Source: Actinacidiphila guanduensis (lineage in GTDB: Bacteria > Actinomycetota > Actinomycetes > Streptomycetales > Streptomycetaceae). Taken from it: DNA of 64,000 bases. The stretch covers positions 558,001-622,000 of the forward strand of contig NZ_FNIE01000002.1 of NCBI RefSeq assembly GCF_900103985.1. The letters are read 5' to 3'. Numbering within the stretch: position 1 is the first letter of the stretch; each line of letters opens with the position of its first letter. Of this stretch, positions 51,959-60,641 are shown one piece after another. Made by a program: the position numbers and the translations under genes. Under the pieces are notes generated by a model. That model was not told the DNA's origin. It ran no database searches and worked only from the letters and a program-made list of their open reading frames with translations.

Positions 51959-52033
51959 GGAAGGAGGGCCGTATACAAGCCGCCGCGGCCCCCACTTCCC
52001 CCTGCTGCCTTCCTCAACGAGGAGGAGACCGCT

Positions 52034-52666
52034 GTGAGTTCCCCCACCGCCGCCCCCGACACGATCGCCGACCCCGGGCCGCTCGGCCTGGCCGGCTTCG
52101 CCTCGACCACCTTCGTGCTCAGCTCCTTCAACGCGCACCTGATCCACCAGAACCTGCTCACCGTGGTCCTGCCGCTCGCCCTCTTCTACGGCGGGCTGGT
52201 CCAACTGCTGGCCGGCATGTGGGAGTTCCGCAAGGGCAACACCTTCGGCGCCACCGCGTTCGCGTCCTACGGCGCCTTCTGGCTGAGCTACGCGGGCTAC
52301 GTCAAGTTCGTCATCGGCGATCTCCCGCCGGACACCGCCCACCAGGCCACCGGGCTCTACCTGCTGGTGTGGGCGATCTTCACCGTCTACATGACGGTCG
52401 CCGCGCTGCGCACCAACGCGGCGCTGCTCGCGGTGTTCACGGCGCTGGCCGCGACCTTCATCCTGCTGGCCGTCGCGGAGTTCGACCAGTCCACCGCGAT
52501 CACCAAGGTCGGCGGCTGGGTCGGCCTGGTCACCGCGGTGCTCGCCTGGTACGCCTCCTTCGCCGGCGTCACCAACTCCACCTGGAAGCGCACGGTCCTG
52601 CCGCTCGGCACGCTCACCTTCTCCCTCGGCCGCAGCGGCGGACCGGTGGAGGAGCAGCACGCATGA
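52034..52666 (+). CDS. satP: acetate uptake transporter (GPR1/FUN34/SatP family)
   Basis: A 210-residue six-span acetate/succinate channel-like transporter. The family's NPxGL-type motif appears as GPLGLAGFASTTFVL at about 19-33, before the first span. Later spans include LTVVLPLALFYGGLVQLLAGMWEF and FGATAFASYGAFWLSYAGYVKF. It moves acetate (or acetic acid) across the membrane. GTG at 52034 after GAGGAGGAG. It overlaps acs by 4 bases (ATGA), directly coupling uptake to activation. Confidence 0.93.
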   Translation: MSSPTAAPDTIADPGPLGLAGFASTTFVLSSFNAHLIHQNLLTVVLPLALFYGGLVQLLAGMWEFRKGNTFGATAFASYGAFWLSYAGYVKFVIGDLPPDTAHQATGLYLLVWAIFTVYMTVAALRTNAALLAVFTALAATFILLAVAEFDQSTAITKVGGWVGLVTAVLAWYASFAGVTNSTWKRTVLPLGTLTFSLGRSGGPVEEQHA

Positions 52667-54651
52667 GTGGGGAGACCCTGTCCAACCTCCTGTCCGAGGC
52701 CCGCCGGTTCCCCCCGCCGGCGGACCTCGCGGCGGAGGCGAACGTCACCGCGGCCGCCTACGACGAGGCGGCCGCCGACCCCGACGCCTTCTGGGCGGCG
52801 GCGGCCGGGCGGCTCGACTGGGCCGAGCCATGGCAGCAGATACGCGACTGGAGCAACGCCCCCTTCGCCCGCTGGTTCACCGGCGGGAAGCTCAACGCGG
52901 CCCACAACTGCGTCGACCGGCACGTCGAGGCGGGCCACGGCGACCGCGTCGCCTTCCACTTCGAGGGCGAGCCCGGCGACACCCGCACCCTCACCTACGC
53001 CGACCTCAGGGACGAGGTGTGCCGGGCCGCCAACGCCCTGCTCTCGCTGGGCGTCCGGGCCGGCGACCGGGTCGCGATCTACATGCCGATGATCCCCGAG
53101 ACGGTCGTCGCGATGCTCGCCTGCGCCCGGATCGGTGCCCCGCACACCGTGGTCTTCGGCGGCTTCTCCGCCGACGCGCTGCGCGGCCGTATCCTCGACT
53201 GCGACGCCCACGTCGTCATCACCGCCGACGGCGGCTACCGCAAGGGCGCGCCGTCCGCGCTCAAGCCGGCCGTCGACGAGGCGCTCACCGCATGCCCGCA
53301 GGTGCGCAGCGTCCTCGTGGTGCGCCGTACCGGCCAGGACGTCGCCTGGAGCGAGGGCCGCGACGTGTGGTGGCACGACCTCGTCGCCGCGCAGCCGGCG
53401 GAGCACACCGCCGAGGCGTTCGACAGCGAGCACCCGCTCTACATCATGTACACCTCGGGAACGACCGCCCGCCCCAAGGGAATCCTGCACACCACCGGCG
53501 GCTACCTGACCCAGGCGGCCTGGACGCACTGGGCGGTCTTCGACGTCAAGCCGGAACGGGACGTGTACTGGACGGCCGCCGACATCGGCTGGGTCACCGG
53601 CCACTCCTACATCGTCTACGGCCCGTTGGCCAACGGGGTGACCTCCGTGCTCTACGAGGGCACGCCCGACACCCCGCACCAGGGCCGGTGGTGGGAGATC
53701 GTCGCCAAGTACGGTGTCACGATCCTGTATTGCGCGCCGACCGCGATCCGCACGTTCATGAAGTGGGGCGAGCAGATCCCGGCGCGGTTCGATCTGTCCT
53801 CGCTGCGGCTGCTCGGCTCAGTCGGTGAGCCCATCAACCCCGAGGCGTGGGTGTGGTACCGGCACGCGATCGGCGGGGACCGCACGCCCGTGGTGGACAC
53901 GTGGTGGCAGACCGAGACGGGTGCGCAGATGATCAGCCCGCTGCCGGGGGTGAGCACCTGCAAGCCGGGCTCCGCGCTGCGGCCGCTGCCGGGCATCTCC
54001 GCCGAGGTGGTGGACGACAACGGGCAGCCGGTACCGAACGGTTCGGGCGGCTACCTGGTCCTCACCCAGCCGTGGCCCTCGATGCTGCGCACCATCTGGG
54101 GCGATGAGCAGCGGTACATCGACACGTACTGGTCGCGCTTCCCCGGCTACTACTTCGCGGGCGACGGCGCCAAGAAGGACGAGGACGGGGACATCTGGCT
54201 GCTGGGCCGGGTGGACGACGTCATGAACGTCTCGGGCCACCGGATCTCCACCACGGAGGTCGAATCGGCCCTGGTCTCGCACCCGTTCGTGGCGGAGGCC
54301 GCGGTGGTCGGGGCGGCGGACGCGACGACGGGCCAGGGCATCGTGGCCTTCGTCATCCTGCGCGCGACGGCCGCCGAGGCGGGTCTCGACGGGGCGGCCC
54401 TCGCCCGCGAGTTGCGCGCCCACGTCACCAAGGAGATCGGCCCGATCGCCCGCCCCCGCCAGATCCTGGCCGTGGCGGAACTCCCCAAGACCCGCTCGGG
54501 CAAGATCATGCGCCGCCTCCTGCGCGACGTGGCGGAGAACCGGGCGCTGGGCGATGTCACGACCCTGACGGACTCAACGGTGATGCAAGCCATCCGCGAG
54601 GGCCTCCCCGAGGGCTCGCACGGGAGCGGGGAGGAAGCTGACGAGGAGTGA
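52663..54651 (+). CDS. acs: acetyl-CoA synthetase (AMP-forming)
   Basis: A 662-residue ANL-family enzyme that makes acetyl-CoA from acetate, ATP and CoA. Seen: P-loop YTSGTTARPKGILHTTGGYL (SGTT-R form instead of the common SGSTGKPKG), VDTWWQTETGAQM with the acetate-pocket Trp, GDGAKKDEDGDIWLLGRVDDVMNVSGHRI, and the C-terminal catalytic Lys in KTRSGKIMRR, usually controlled by acetylation. The length is normal. ATG overlaps the satP stop. The Arg/Ala in the P-loop may shift substrate choice, e.g. to propionate. Confidence 0.95.
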   Translation: MSGETLSNLLSEARRFPPPADLAAEANVTAAAYDEAAADPDAFWAAAAGRLDWAEPWQQIRDWSNAPFARWFTGGKLNAAHNCVDRHVEAGHGDRVAFHFEGEPGDTRTLTYADLRDEVCRAANALLSLGVRAGDRVAIYMPMIPETVVAMLACARIGAPHTVVFGGFSADALRGRILDCDAHVVITADGGYRKGAPSALKPAVDEALTACPQVRSVLVVRRTGQDVAWSEGRDVWWHDLVAAQPAEHTAEAFDSEHPLYIMYTSGTTARPKGILHTTGGYLTQAAWTHWAVFDVKPERDVYWTAADIGWVTGHSYIVYGPLANGVTSVLYEGTPDTPHQGRWWEIVAKYGVTILYCAPTAIRTFMKWGEQIPARFDLSSLRLLGSVGEPINPEAWVWYRHAIGGDRTPVVDTWWQTETGAQMISPLPGVSTCKPGSALRPLPGISAEVVDDNGQPVPNGSGGYLVLTQPWPSMLRTIWGDEQRYIDTYWSRFPGYYFAGDGAKKDEDGDIWLLGRVDDVMNVSGHRISTTEVESALVSHPFVAEAAVVGAADATTGQGIVAFVILRATAAEAGLDGAALARELRAHVTKEIGPIARPRQILAVAELPKTRSGKIMRRLLRDVAENRALGDVTTLTDSTVMQAIREGLPEGSHGSGEEADEE

Positions 54652-54915
54652 GACCCCCGCGGTGGCCGCCGCACCGAGCCGCCGAGTCTCACGGAACCCG
54701 AGCATCATCCCGCGGCCCGGCTTGACCTCTCCGGCCACGGCCGGCGTGACCTCCGCGACCCCGTCCGACGGCGCCGCGGAGGCCGCGGCAGGAACGGCCC
54801 GACCTGCCGGTACGGCGGCTGCGGACGCGGTCGCCGTACCGGCCGCGATGAGAAACGCGCAGGTCATCGCGAAGATCGCGACGATCGACAGCCTTCTGGA
54901 CATGACTTCGCGCAT
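54574..54915 (-). CDS. small predicted secreted protein
   Basis: A 113-residue product from the ATG at 54915. A clear signal peptide (MSRRLSIVAIFAMTCAFLIAAGTATASA) is followed by an Ala/Pro-rich segment and a C-terminal helix (AAATAGVSLLVSFLPAPVRALGEALADGLHHR). No domain is recognised. Its last 78 bases lie antisense to the end of acs. TATGAT at about 54945 is a possible -10; the upstream region is AT-rich for this genome. An ATG at 54903 is an alternative start. Confidence 0.5.
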   Translation of the reverse strand: MREVMSRRLSIVAIFAMTCAFLIAAGTATASAAAVPAGRAVPAAASAAPSDGVAEVTPAVAGEVKPGRGMMLGFRETRRLGAAATAGVSLLVSFLPAPVRALGEALADGLHHR

Positions 54916-55097
54916 GGAAAGCCGTTCATGTAAATGATCATACTGAAGGCCGGAGCATATCCGTAGAGTGCCCATCTCTCAAGGTCAATTCGACGGGGGT
55001 CTGAAAGCGGGTATTTATCAGAGCTGACGGCTCACTATCAGAGCCTTTCCAGGTCAGTGTTTTGTTCGGCGGCTCTTCCCGGAGAATGACACGTGGA

Positions 55098-58000
55098 TTA
55101 CGCGACGCCGTCCCTGTGGTCGTCGAGACCTTTGGCGAGATCCAGTCCGCGTTGGGCGCGAGTCGCTTCACGGGCCGCGCCGAGGGCCTCTGCCAGTCGA
55201 AACGCCTCGGTGAAGCTGGCCATCGCTTCCTCGCGGTCGGCCGTTCGCAGCCAAATCTCACCCATGGCGAGGAGATTGTCGAGCTGGTTCTTTCGGTCCC
55301 CGAGGGAAACGAATACCTCGTAGGTTTGCCCGTACAGCGACAATGCCTGTGAGGTTTCACCGAGTGATCCCAGGATCTCGGCCAAAGTAGCGCGGACCAG
55401 CGCCTGGTCGTGCCGATTTCCGGCAGTGTCGAGAACTGCGACGGCCTCTTCGAGATTTTGCCTCGCCACGTCGAAACTTCCGAGATCGGCTCTTCCTGCC
55501 GCGAGGTTGTTCAGGGCGAAACCTGCAGATCGGCGGTCACCGGCGGCGGTGAATCCTTCAAGCGCGCGCTCGAGATGGCCGACGGCCGAGGCGGTGTCGC
55601 CCATATCCGTGAGGAGCGTGCCGAGGTTGTTGTGGAGGCGGGAGATCTCGTAGACGTCGGTGCTGTCCGCGCGCAGTGCGAAGGCGCGTTCCAGGAGGGT
55701 CAGCGCTCTGTCGAGTTCACCGCGCTGCCATGCCAGAGTGGCCAGCACACGCAGGACGTCGGCGTGCAGCTCGGAAGCTCCGGACGCCTCGGCGAGCTCC
55801 AGTGCCCGCGCCCCGGAAGCCGCGGCCGACGCGTAGTCGCCCAGCTTCGTGCGGATCTCGGTGAGCGCGGCCAGCGTGCGGCACAGGGCCTCGGGCTGTT
55901 CGCCGTCCGCCCAGACGTCCGCGGCGGCCGTGAGGACATCGGCCGCGTCCGCCCAGTGACACTCGGCCTCCAGATGACCGGCGGCGGCATAGCCGAGAAG
56001 GGCCGCGAGACGGCCCTCGCCTCGGCTGCGCGCATGGGCCTCGACGCTGAGCACGTTGTCCCGCTCGGCCGCCAGCCAGGCGCGGGCCGCGGCCGCAGAC
56101 GCGGGAGCCGGATCTCCCGGCGCGGGAGCGGGAGGTGGCCCGAGTTGTGGTCGGCGCGGATGGGCAAGGCGGTCGGCCTGGGTGGTCGTGCGGGTGTAGA
56201 AGGCGGTGAGGCGGGTGATCACCGCCGAGCGGGTGTGCTGCGGGTCCTCGGCTCGGGCTTGGCGTTGGGCGTAGGCGCGGACCAGGTCGTGGAAGGCGAA
56301 GCGGTCGGGGACGGGCTCGCGGATCAGGTGGAAGCCGAGGAGCTGCTCGAGGAGCCATTCGGCCGCCGGCACCGGGAGGTCGAGCATCGCTGCCGCGGCC
56401 GGCGCCGTGAAGTCGGGGCCCGGGTGCAGGCTCAGCCGGCGGAAGGCGCTGCGCTGGGGCGCGGTGAGGTCGCGGTAGGACAGCTCGAAGACCGTCTCGA
56501 TCGCGCTGTCCGCGCTGCGCAACTGGTCCAACCGGTCCGCCGTGGACAGCCGTTCGCGCAGGGTGGTGAGGGTCCACACCTGGTGGGCCTGGAAGCGCGC
56601 GGCGGCCAGCTCGATCGCGAGCGGCAGATAACCGCACAATTGTACGATATGGGCCAACTCGCCGTCGTCCCCGGTGCGGTCGCGGCCGGCGAAGGTGCGG
56701 AACAGGGCGATCGCGTCCTCCGGCGGCAGCACATCGAGCTGGACGGTCCTGGCGGCCGGCAGACCCGTGAGGTGGCGGCGGCTGGTGAGCACGACCAGCG
56801 CCGGTGAACTCACCGGCAGCAGCGGCCGGATCTGCGCCGCGTCGGCGACGTCGTCCAGCACGATCACCATCCGCCGCCGGGCCAGCAGGTCCCGCCACAT
56901 CGCGGCCTGCTCGTCCACACCGACCGGGATGGCGGGGGCGGGCACCCCCGCGAGCCGCAGCAGCGCGGCCACCGCGGCGCCCGTCGTCAGCGGCTCCTGC
57001 CCGGCGACATGGCCGCGCAGGTTCAAGTAGACCTGGCCGGACGGGAAGTTTCCGGACAATCGGTGGGCGGTGTGGACAGCGAGCGCCGTCTTGCCCACCC
57101 CCGGCATGCCGCTGACCGTCTCCAGGGTCACCACCCCGCCCCCGGCGGCGGGCGGGACCGCGGGCGTACCGCCGGGATCGGCCGCGGCCCCGAACTCCGC
57201 GGTCAGTCGCTCCAGTTCGGCCCGCCGTCCCACCAGCGGCGGCTGCGCGGGCAGGTTCCGCGGCACCGGCACCCGCGGCGGCACCGCGGACCCGCCGCCG
57301 CGCGGGGCGGCGGGCGGCTGCCCGGAAGCGCCCCGAACAGCCGCCGTACGAGCGGACGTCGGACCGCTCGCCCGCGGCGGCCGGAGCAACTCGCCCGCGG
57401 GCACCTGGTGGAGCATGCCCTGGCGGATCCGCTCCAGCATCGGGCCCGGCGCGGAGCCGAACTCGTTCCTCAACTCCCGCCGGGCCCGCTCGTAGACGCC
57501 GAGCGCGTCGGAATACCGCCCGCGCCCGTAGTACGCCAGCATCAGGTGGCCCAGCAGCGTCTCGTCCACCGGCCGGTCGGCGGTCAGCCGCAGCAACTCC
57601 CCGATCGGCTCGGCGAACCGGCCCAGCCGCAGGGTCGCCGCGATCCGTGAGGTCTGCGCGGCCACCCGCTGCTCGGCGAGGGAGTGCCGCACGGCCGCGG
57701 CCCAGTCGCCCCGCAGCCCGCCGAGCGCGTCGCCCTCCCACAACCGGTCGGCACGGGCGAGGAGTTCGACGGCCTGCTCGTCCGCCGCGCTCTCCGCCTC
57801 GGCCACCAGACGCCGGTAGCGGTGCCAGTCCACCGCCTCGGGGTCGGCCCGCAGCACATAGGTGTGGTCCTTCCCGGCCAACTCCACCGGTTCGGCGGCC
57901 GCGGCCAGGCGCCGGCGCAGCCGGGAGACGTAGGACCACACGCTCTGGTCGGGGTGCTCCGGCCCCCTGCCCTCGTCCCACAGGCAGCGCACCAGCGTGT

Positions 58001-58127
58001 CCTGGGTGACCGGGCGGCCCGCGTCCAGCGCGAGCGCGGCCAGCAGCAGGCGCTCCTTGGCGGAGCCGAGTCCGATGTTCGCCCCGCCGGCCCGTACCGC
58101 CACCGGCCCGAGTAACCGGAAGTCCAC
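55098..58127 (-). CDS. AfsR-like SARP regulator with NB-ARC and TPR
   Basis: A 1009-residue signal-integrating transcription factor. An OmpR-type winged helix at 1-95 (FRLLGPVAVRAG, SVWSYVSRLRRRL), bacterial activation domain BTAD at about 100-250, an NB-ARC ATPase with Walker A SGMPGVGKTALA near 340 and MVIVLDDVADA as Walker B, a winged-helix/ARC2 region, and TPRs from about 640 to the end. AfsR of S. coelicolor (993 aa) has the same layout and activates antibiotic regulation; whether this is that orthologue is not certain. GTG at 58127 after GGGGAGGG. Confidence 0.9.
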   Translation of the reverse strand: MDFRLLGPVAVRAGGANIGLGSAKERLLLAALALDAGRPVTQDTLVRCLWDEGRGPEHPDQSVWSYVSRLRRRLAAAAEPVELAGKDHTYVLRADPEAVDWHRYRRLVAEAESAADEQAVELLARADRLWEGDALGGLRGDWAAAVRHSLAEQRVAAQTSRIAATLRLGRFAEPIGELLRLTADRPVDETLLGHLMLAYYGRGRYSDALGVYERARRELRNEFGSAPGPMLERIRQGMLHQVPAGELLRPPRASGPTSARTAAVRGASGQPPAAPRGGGSAVPPRVPVPRNLPAQPPLVGRRAELERLTAEFGAAADPGGTPAVPPAAGGGVVTLETVSGMPGVGKTALAVHTAHRLSGNFPSGQVYLNLRGHVAGQEPLTTGAAVAALLRLAGVPAPAIPVGVDEQAAMWRDLLARRRMVIVLDDVADAAQIRPLLPVSSPALVVLTSRRHLTGLPAARTVQLDVLPPEDAIALFRTFAGRDRTGDDGELAHIVQLCGYLPLAIELAAARFQAHQVWTLTTLRERLSTADRLDQLRSADSAIETVFELSYRDLTAPQRSAFRRLSLHPGPDFTAPAAAAMLDLPVPAAEWLLEQLLGFHLIREPVPDRFAFHDLVRAYAQRQARAEDPQHTRSAVITRLTAFYTRTTTQADRLAHPRRPQLGPPPAPAPGDPAPASAAAARAWLAAERDNVLSVEAHARSRGEGRLAALLGYAAAGHLEAECHWADAADVLTAAADVWADGEQPEALCRTLAALTEIRTKLGDYASAAASGARALELAEASGASELHADVLRVLATLAWQRGELDRALTLLERAFALRADSTDVYEISRLHNNLGTLLTDMGDTASAVGHLERALEGFTAAGDRRSAGFALNNLAAGRADLGSFDVARQNLEEAVAVLDTAGNRHDQALVRATLAEILGSLGETSQALSLYGQTYEVFVSLGDRKNQLDNLLAMGEIWLRTADREEAMASFTEAFRLAEALGAAREATRAQRGLDLAKGLDDHRDGVA

Positions 58128-58343
58128 CAGCGCGCCCTCCCCGCTGGTTCGGCCGTTCCCCGTATGTGCGTTTTGACGAGCATGACACGGCACCGGCAAA
58201 GGTCACCAGACGCTGTCACGCAATGGCCGGTTAGCGCCGCAGCACCGTAAAACAGCGGGCCCGCATGATTCGTCCCGCCAATTGCGCGGGATCATCGCAG
58301 AAGCGCACCGGCAGGGGCATCCGGCCAGTTGGGGGGCAGTGCG

Positions 58344-60641
58344 GTGGCGGAAGCGGCGGGCGGGGAACAGCACAACACCATAGACGGCTCCGTGCAATTG
58401 CAAGGGATCACGATCCAAGCGCGGGATGTGCACGGCGGCGTGCATGTCCATTCCCGGCCGCGGCCCATTCCACGGCAGATCCCGCCCTATTCACGTGACT
58501 TCCTCAGCCGCCGGGAGGACATGGCGGCGCTGGGCCGCCTGGCCGCGGAGGACCCCGCGGGCGGACTGCCGTTGCTGGTCGTGACCGGGCCGGCGGGGAT
58601 CGGCAAGACCGCCCTGGCCGCCCGCTGGCTCGGCGGCCGGGCCGCCGACTTCCCCGACGGGCAGCTCTACGCGGACCTGCGCGGTGCGACGCCCGACGAT
58701 CCGGCGCCGCCCGGAGAGGTGCTGGCCGCCTTCCTGCGCGCGCTCGGCGCCGCCACCGTTCCGGCCGATCTTCCCGAACAGGCCGCCGCCTGGCGGTCGT
58801 TCTCGGCGGGCCTGCGCCTGGCGGTCCTCCTGGACAACGCCGCCTCGGCCGCCCAGGTACGGCCGCTGCTGCCGGCCGGGCCCGGCGTCGTCGTGGTCAC
58901 CAGCCGCCGGCGGCTCACCGCGCTCGTTCTCGACGGCGCCCGCCACCACCGTCTTGCGGGCCTCGGCACCGCGGACGGCGTCGCGCTGCTCGCCCGGGGC
59001 ATCGGGGAGGACCGCGTCGCGGCCGAACTCCCCGCGGCCCGGCGCCTGGTGCGGGCCTGCGCCGGGCTCCCGCTCGCCGTCTGCCTCGCCGCCGCCCGGC
59101 TCGCCCTGCGCCCCGGTCAGCCGGTGGCGGCCCTGGCCGACGCCCTCGCCCCCGAGGCGCAGGGTCTGGCCGCACTCGACCTCGAAGGAGAGACCACCGT
59201 GGCGAAGGCGCTGGACGCGTCCTACCAGGCCCTGACCGCTCCCGCGGCCCAGGTCTACCGGGCCCTGGGCGCCCTGCCGGTGCCCTGGTTCGACGCCGCG
59301 GCCACCGCGGCGGCCTGCGCCCGGCCGCGGACGTGGGCGGAGGACCGGCTGGACGAACTGGTCGAGGCGCATCTGCTGGAGCCCGCGGGGCCGGGCACCT
59401 ACCGCTTCCACGACCTGGTCCGCACCCACGCGCGGGCCCTCGCGGACGGCTCCGCGAGCGCCGGTACGGCGGGGGGTTCCGGTCGTGACGGTTCGGGCGG
59501 GGAAGGTTCCGGTCGCCACGGCTCGGACTCTGACGGTTCCGGTCGTGACAGTTCGGGCGGGGACGGTTCCCGGCGTGACGCTTCGGGCCGGGACGGTTCG
59601 GGCCGGGACCGCCCCGGGCGCGACGGCTCCTCCGCAACCGGCCCCGCCGTCCCGCCCGACGACCCCGCCACCGTGCTGCGCCGCCTCTGCGAGTGGTACC
59701 TGCGCGTGGCCAGCGCCGCCCAACAGCGGCTCACCCCGGCCCAGTTCGTCCTGCCGCGCACTTACCTGCACCCCTGCGACCTGCCCGTGCCGTTCGACGA
59801 CGACCCCGGCGCCGTCCACTGGCTCGACGAGCGGCGGCTGCACCTGAAGGCGCTCGCCGAAGCCGCCGCCGCCCGCGGCTGGTACGACACCGCCTGGCAA
59901 CTGGTCGACGCCTCCTGGCCGATGCTGCTGCGGGTGCGCCACTACGACCTGTGGATCGACCTGCACCGCACAGGAGTTGCCGCCGCCCGGCAGGACGGCG
60001 ACGCCCGGGCCGAGCGGCAGATGCTCAACTCCGGTGCCATCGGCCTGAACGCGGCCGGCCGCGGCGAGGAGGCCGCGGCCTGGTACGAGGAGTCCCTTGC
60101 CGCCGCCCGAGCGGCCGGTGACGCGCGCGACGAGGGCCAGGCCCTGCTCGGGCTCGGCGCCTACCACCAGGACGCGGGCCACCCCGCCCAGGCCGCGCCC
60201 TACCTGGAGCAGGCGGTCGCCGTCTGGACCGGCTGCGGCTACCCGCGCGGCGCCGCCCTGGCCCGCACGGTGCTCGGCGAGACGGCCCTCGCCACCGGTC
60301 GGCCCGATGCCGCCGTCTGCCACTTCGACCGGGCCCGGCGCGAACTCCTCGCCGTACCTGACGCGCACGACGCCGCCCGCGCGCAGGCGTTCCTCGGCCG
60401 CGCCCTCGTGCTGACCGGCGAACCGGCGGCCGGCACTGCCGAGTTGGAGCAGGCGCTGGCCGTGTTCACGGCGACGGGCGCCGTCCACTGGCAGGCCCGC
60501 GCGCTGGAGATGCTGGCGGACAGCACACCCGACCCGGCGCGGGCCCGCGCACTGCTGGAGCGGGCGCGGACCCGCTACGAGGAGACCAGCCCCGCCGACG
60601 CCGCCAGGATCAGCGAGCGGTTGGCGGACCCGGCGGGTTGA
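58344..60641 (+). CDS. NB-ARC/TPR STAND protein with an N-terminal RHIM/BASS-like motif
   Basis: A 765-residue NLR-like protein. Residues 11-36 hold a hydrophobic/Gly-Gln pattern (GSVQLQGITIQARDVHGGVH) resembling bacterial amyloid signalling sequences. NB-ARC: Walker A VTGPAGIGKTALA near 81, Walker B RLAVLLDNAASA, sensor VVVTSRRRLTAL, LPLAV in the ARC part, and a FHDLVRTHA winged-helix end. A Gly/Ser/Arg/Asp linker follows (about 373-431), then TPRs to the end. It has no DNA-binding domain. GTG at 58344 has GGGGGG 7 bases before it. Divergent from the AfsR-like gene. Confidence 0.85.
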   Translation: MAEAAGGEQHNTIDGSVQLQGITIQARDVHGGVHVHSRPRPIPRQIPPYSRDFLSRREDMAALGRLAAEDPAGGLPLLVVTGPAGIGKTALAARWLGGRAADFPDGQLYADLRGATPDDPAPPGEVLAAFLRALGAATVPADLPEQAAAWRSFSAGLRLAVLLDNAASAAQVRPLLPAGPGVVVVTSRRRLTALVLDGARHHRLAGLGTADGVALLARGIGEDRVAAELPAARRLVRACAGLPLAVCLAAARLALRPGQPVAALADALAPEAQGLAALDLEGETTVAKALDASYQALTAPAAQVYRALGALPVPWFDAAATAAACARPRTWAEDRLDELVEAHLLEPAGPGTYRFHDLVRTHARALADGSASAGTAGGSGRDGSGGEGSGRHGSDSDGSGRDSSGGDGSRRDASGRDGSGRDRPGRDGSSATGPAVPPDDPATVLRRLCEWYLRVASAAQQRLTPAQFVLPRTYLHPCDLPVPFDDDPGAVHWLDERRLHLKALAEAAAARGWYDTAWQLVDASWPMLLRVRHYDLWIDLHRTGVAAARQDGDARAERQMLNSGAIGLNAAGRGEEAAAWYEESLAAARAAGDARDEGQALLGLGAYHQDAGHPAQAAPYLEQAVAVWTGCGYPRGAALARTVLGETALATGRPDAAVCHFDRARRELLAVPDAHDAARAQAFLGRALVLTGEPAAGTAELEQALAVFTATGAVHWQARALEMLADSTPDPARARALLERARTRYEETSPADAARISERLADPAG
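59464..59637. repeat. degenerate 15-bp repeats encoding a GSGRD linker
   Basis: Units like GACGGTTCCGGTCGT recur about eleven times, encoding D-G-S-G-R-type repeats between the NB-ARC and TPR parts; the length is probably variable between strains. Confidence 0.75.

Larger units (their letters stand above)
51609..52033. other. 425-base intergenic region before satP-acs
   Basis: It contains six 9-bp elements phased at 21 bp (51795-51908), an inverted repeat CACACG-N8-CGTGTG (51922-51941), a -10-like TAGCGT (51953) and a ribosome binding site GAGGAGGAG (52020). Open frames across it lack a start with a binding site and reflect the period-21 repeat. Confidence 0.7.
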
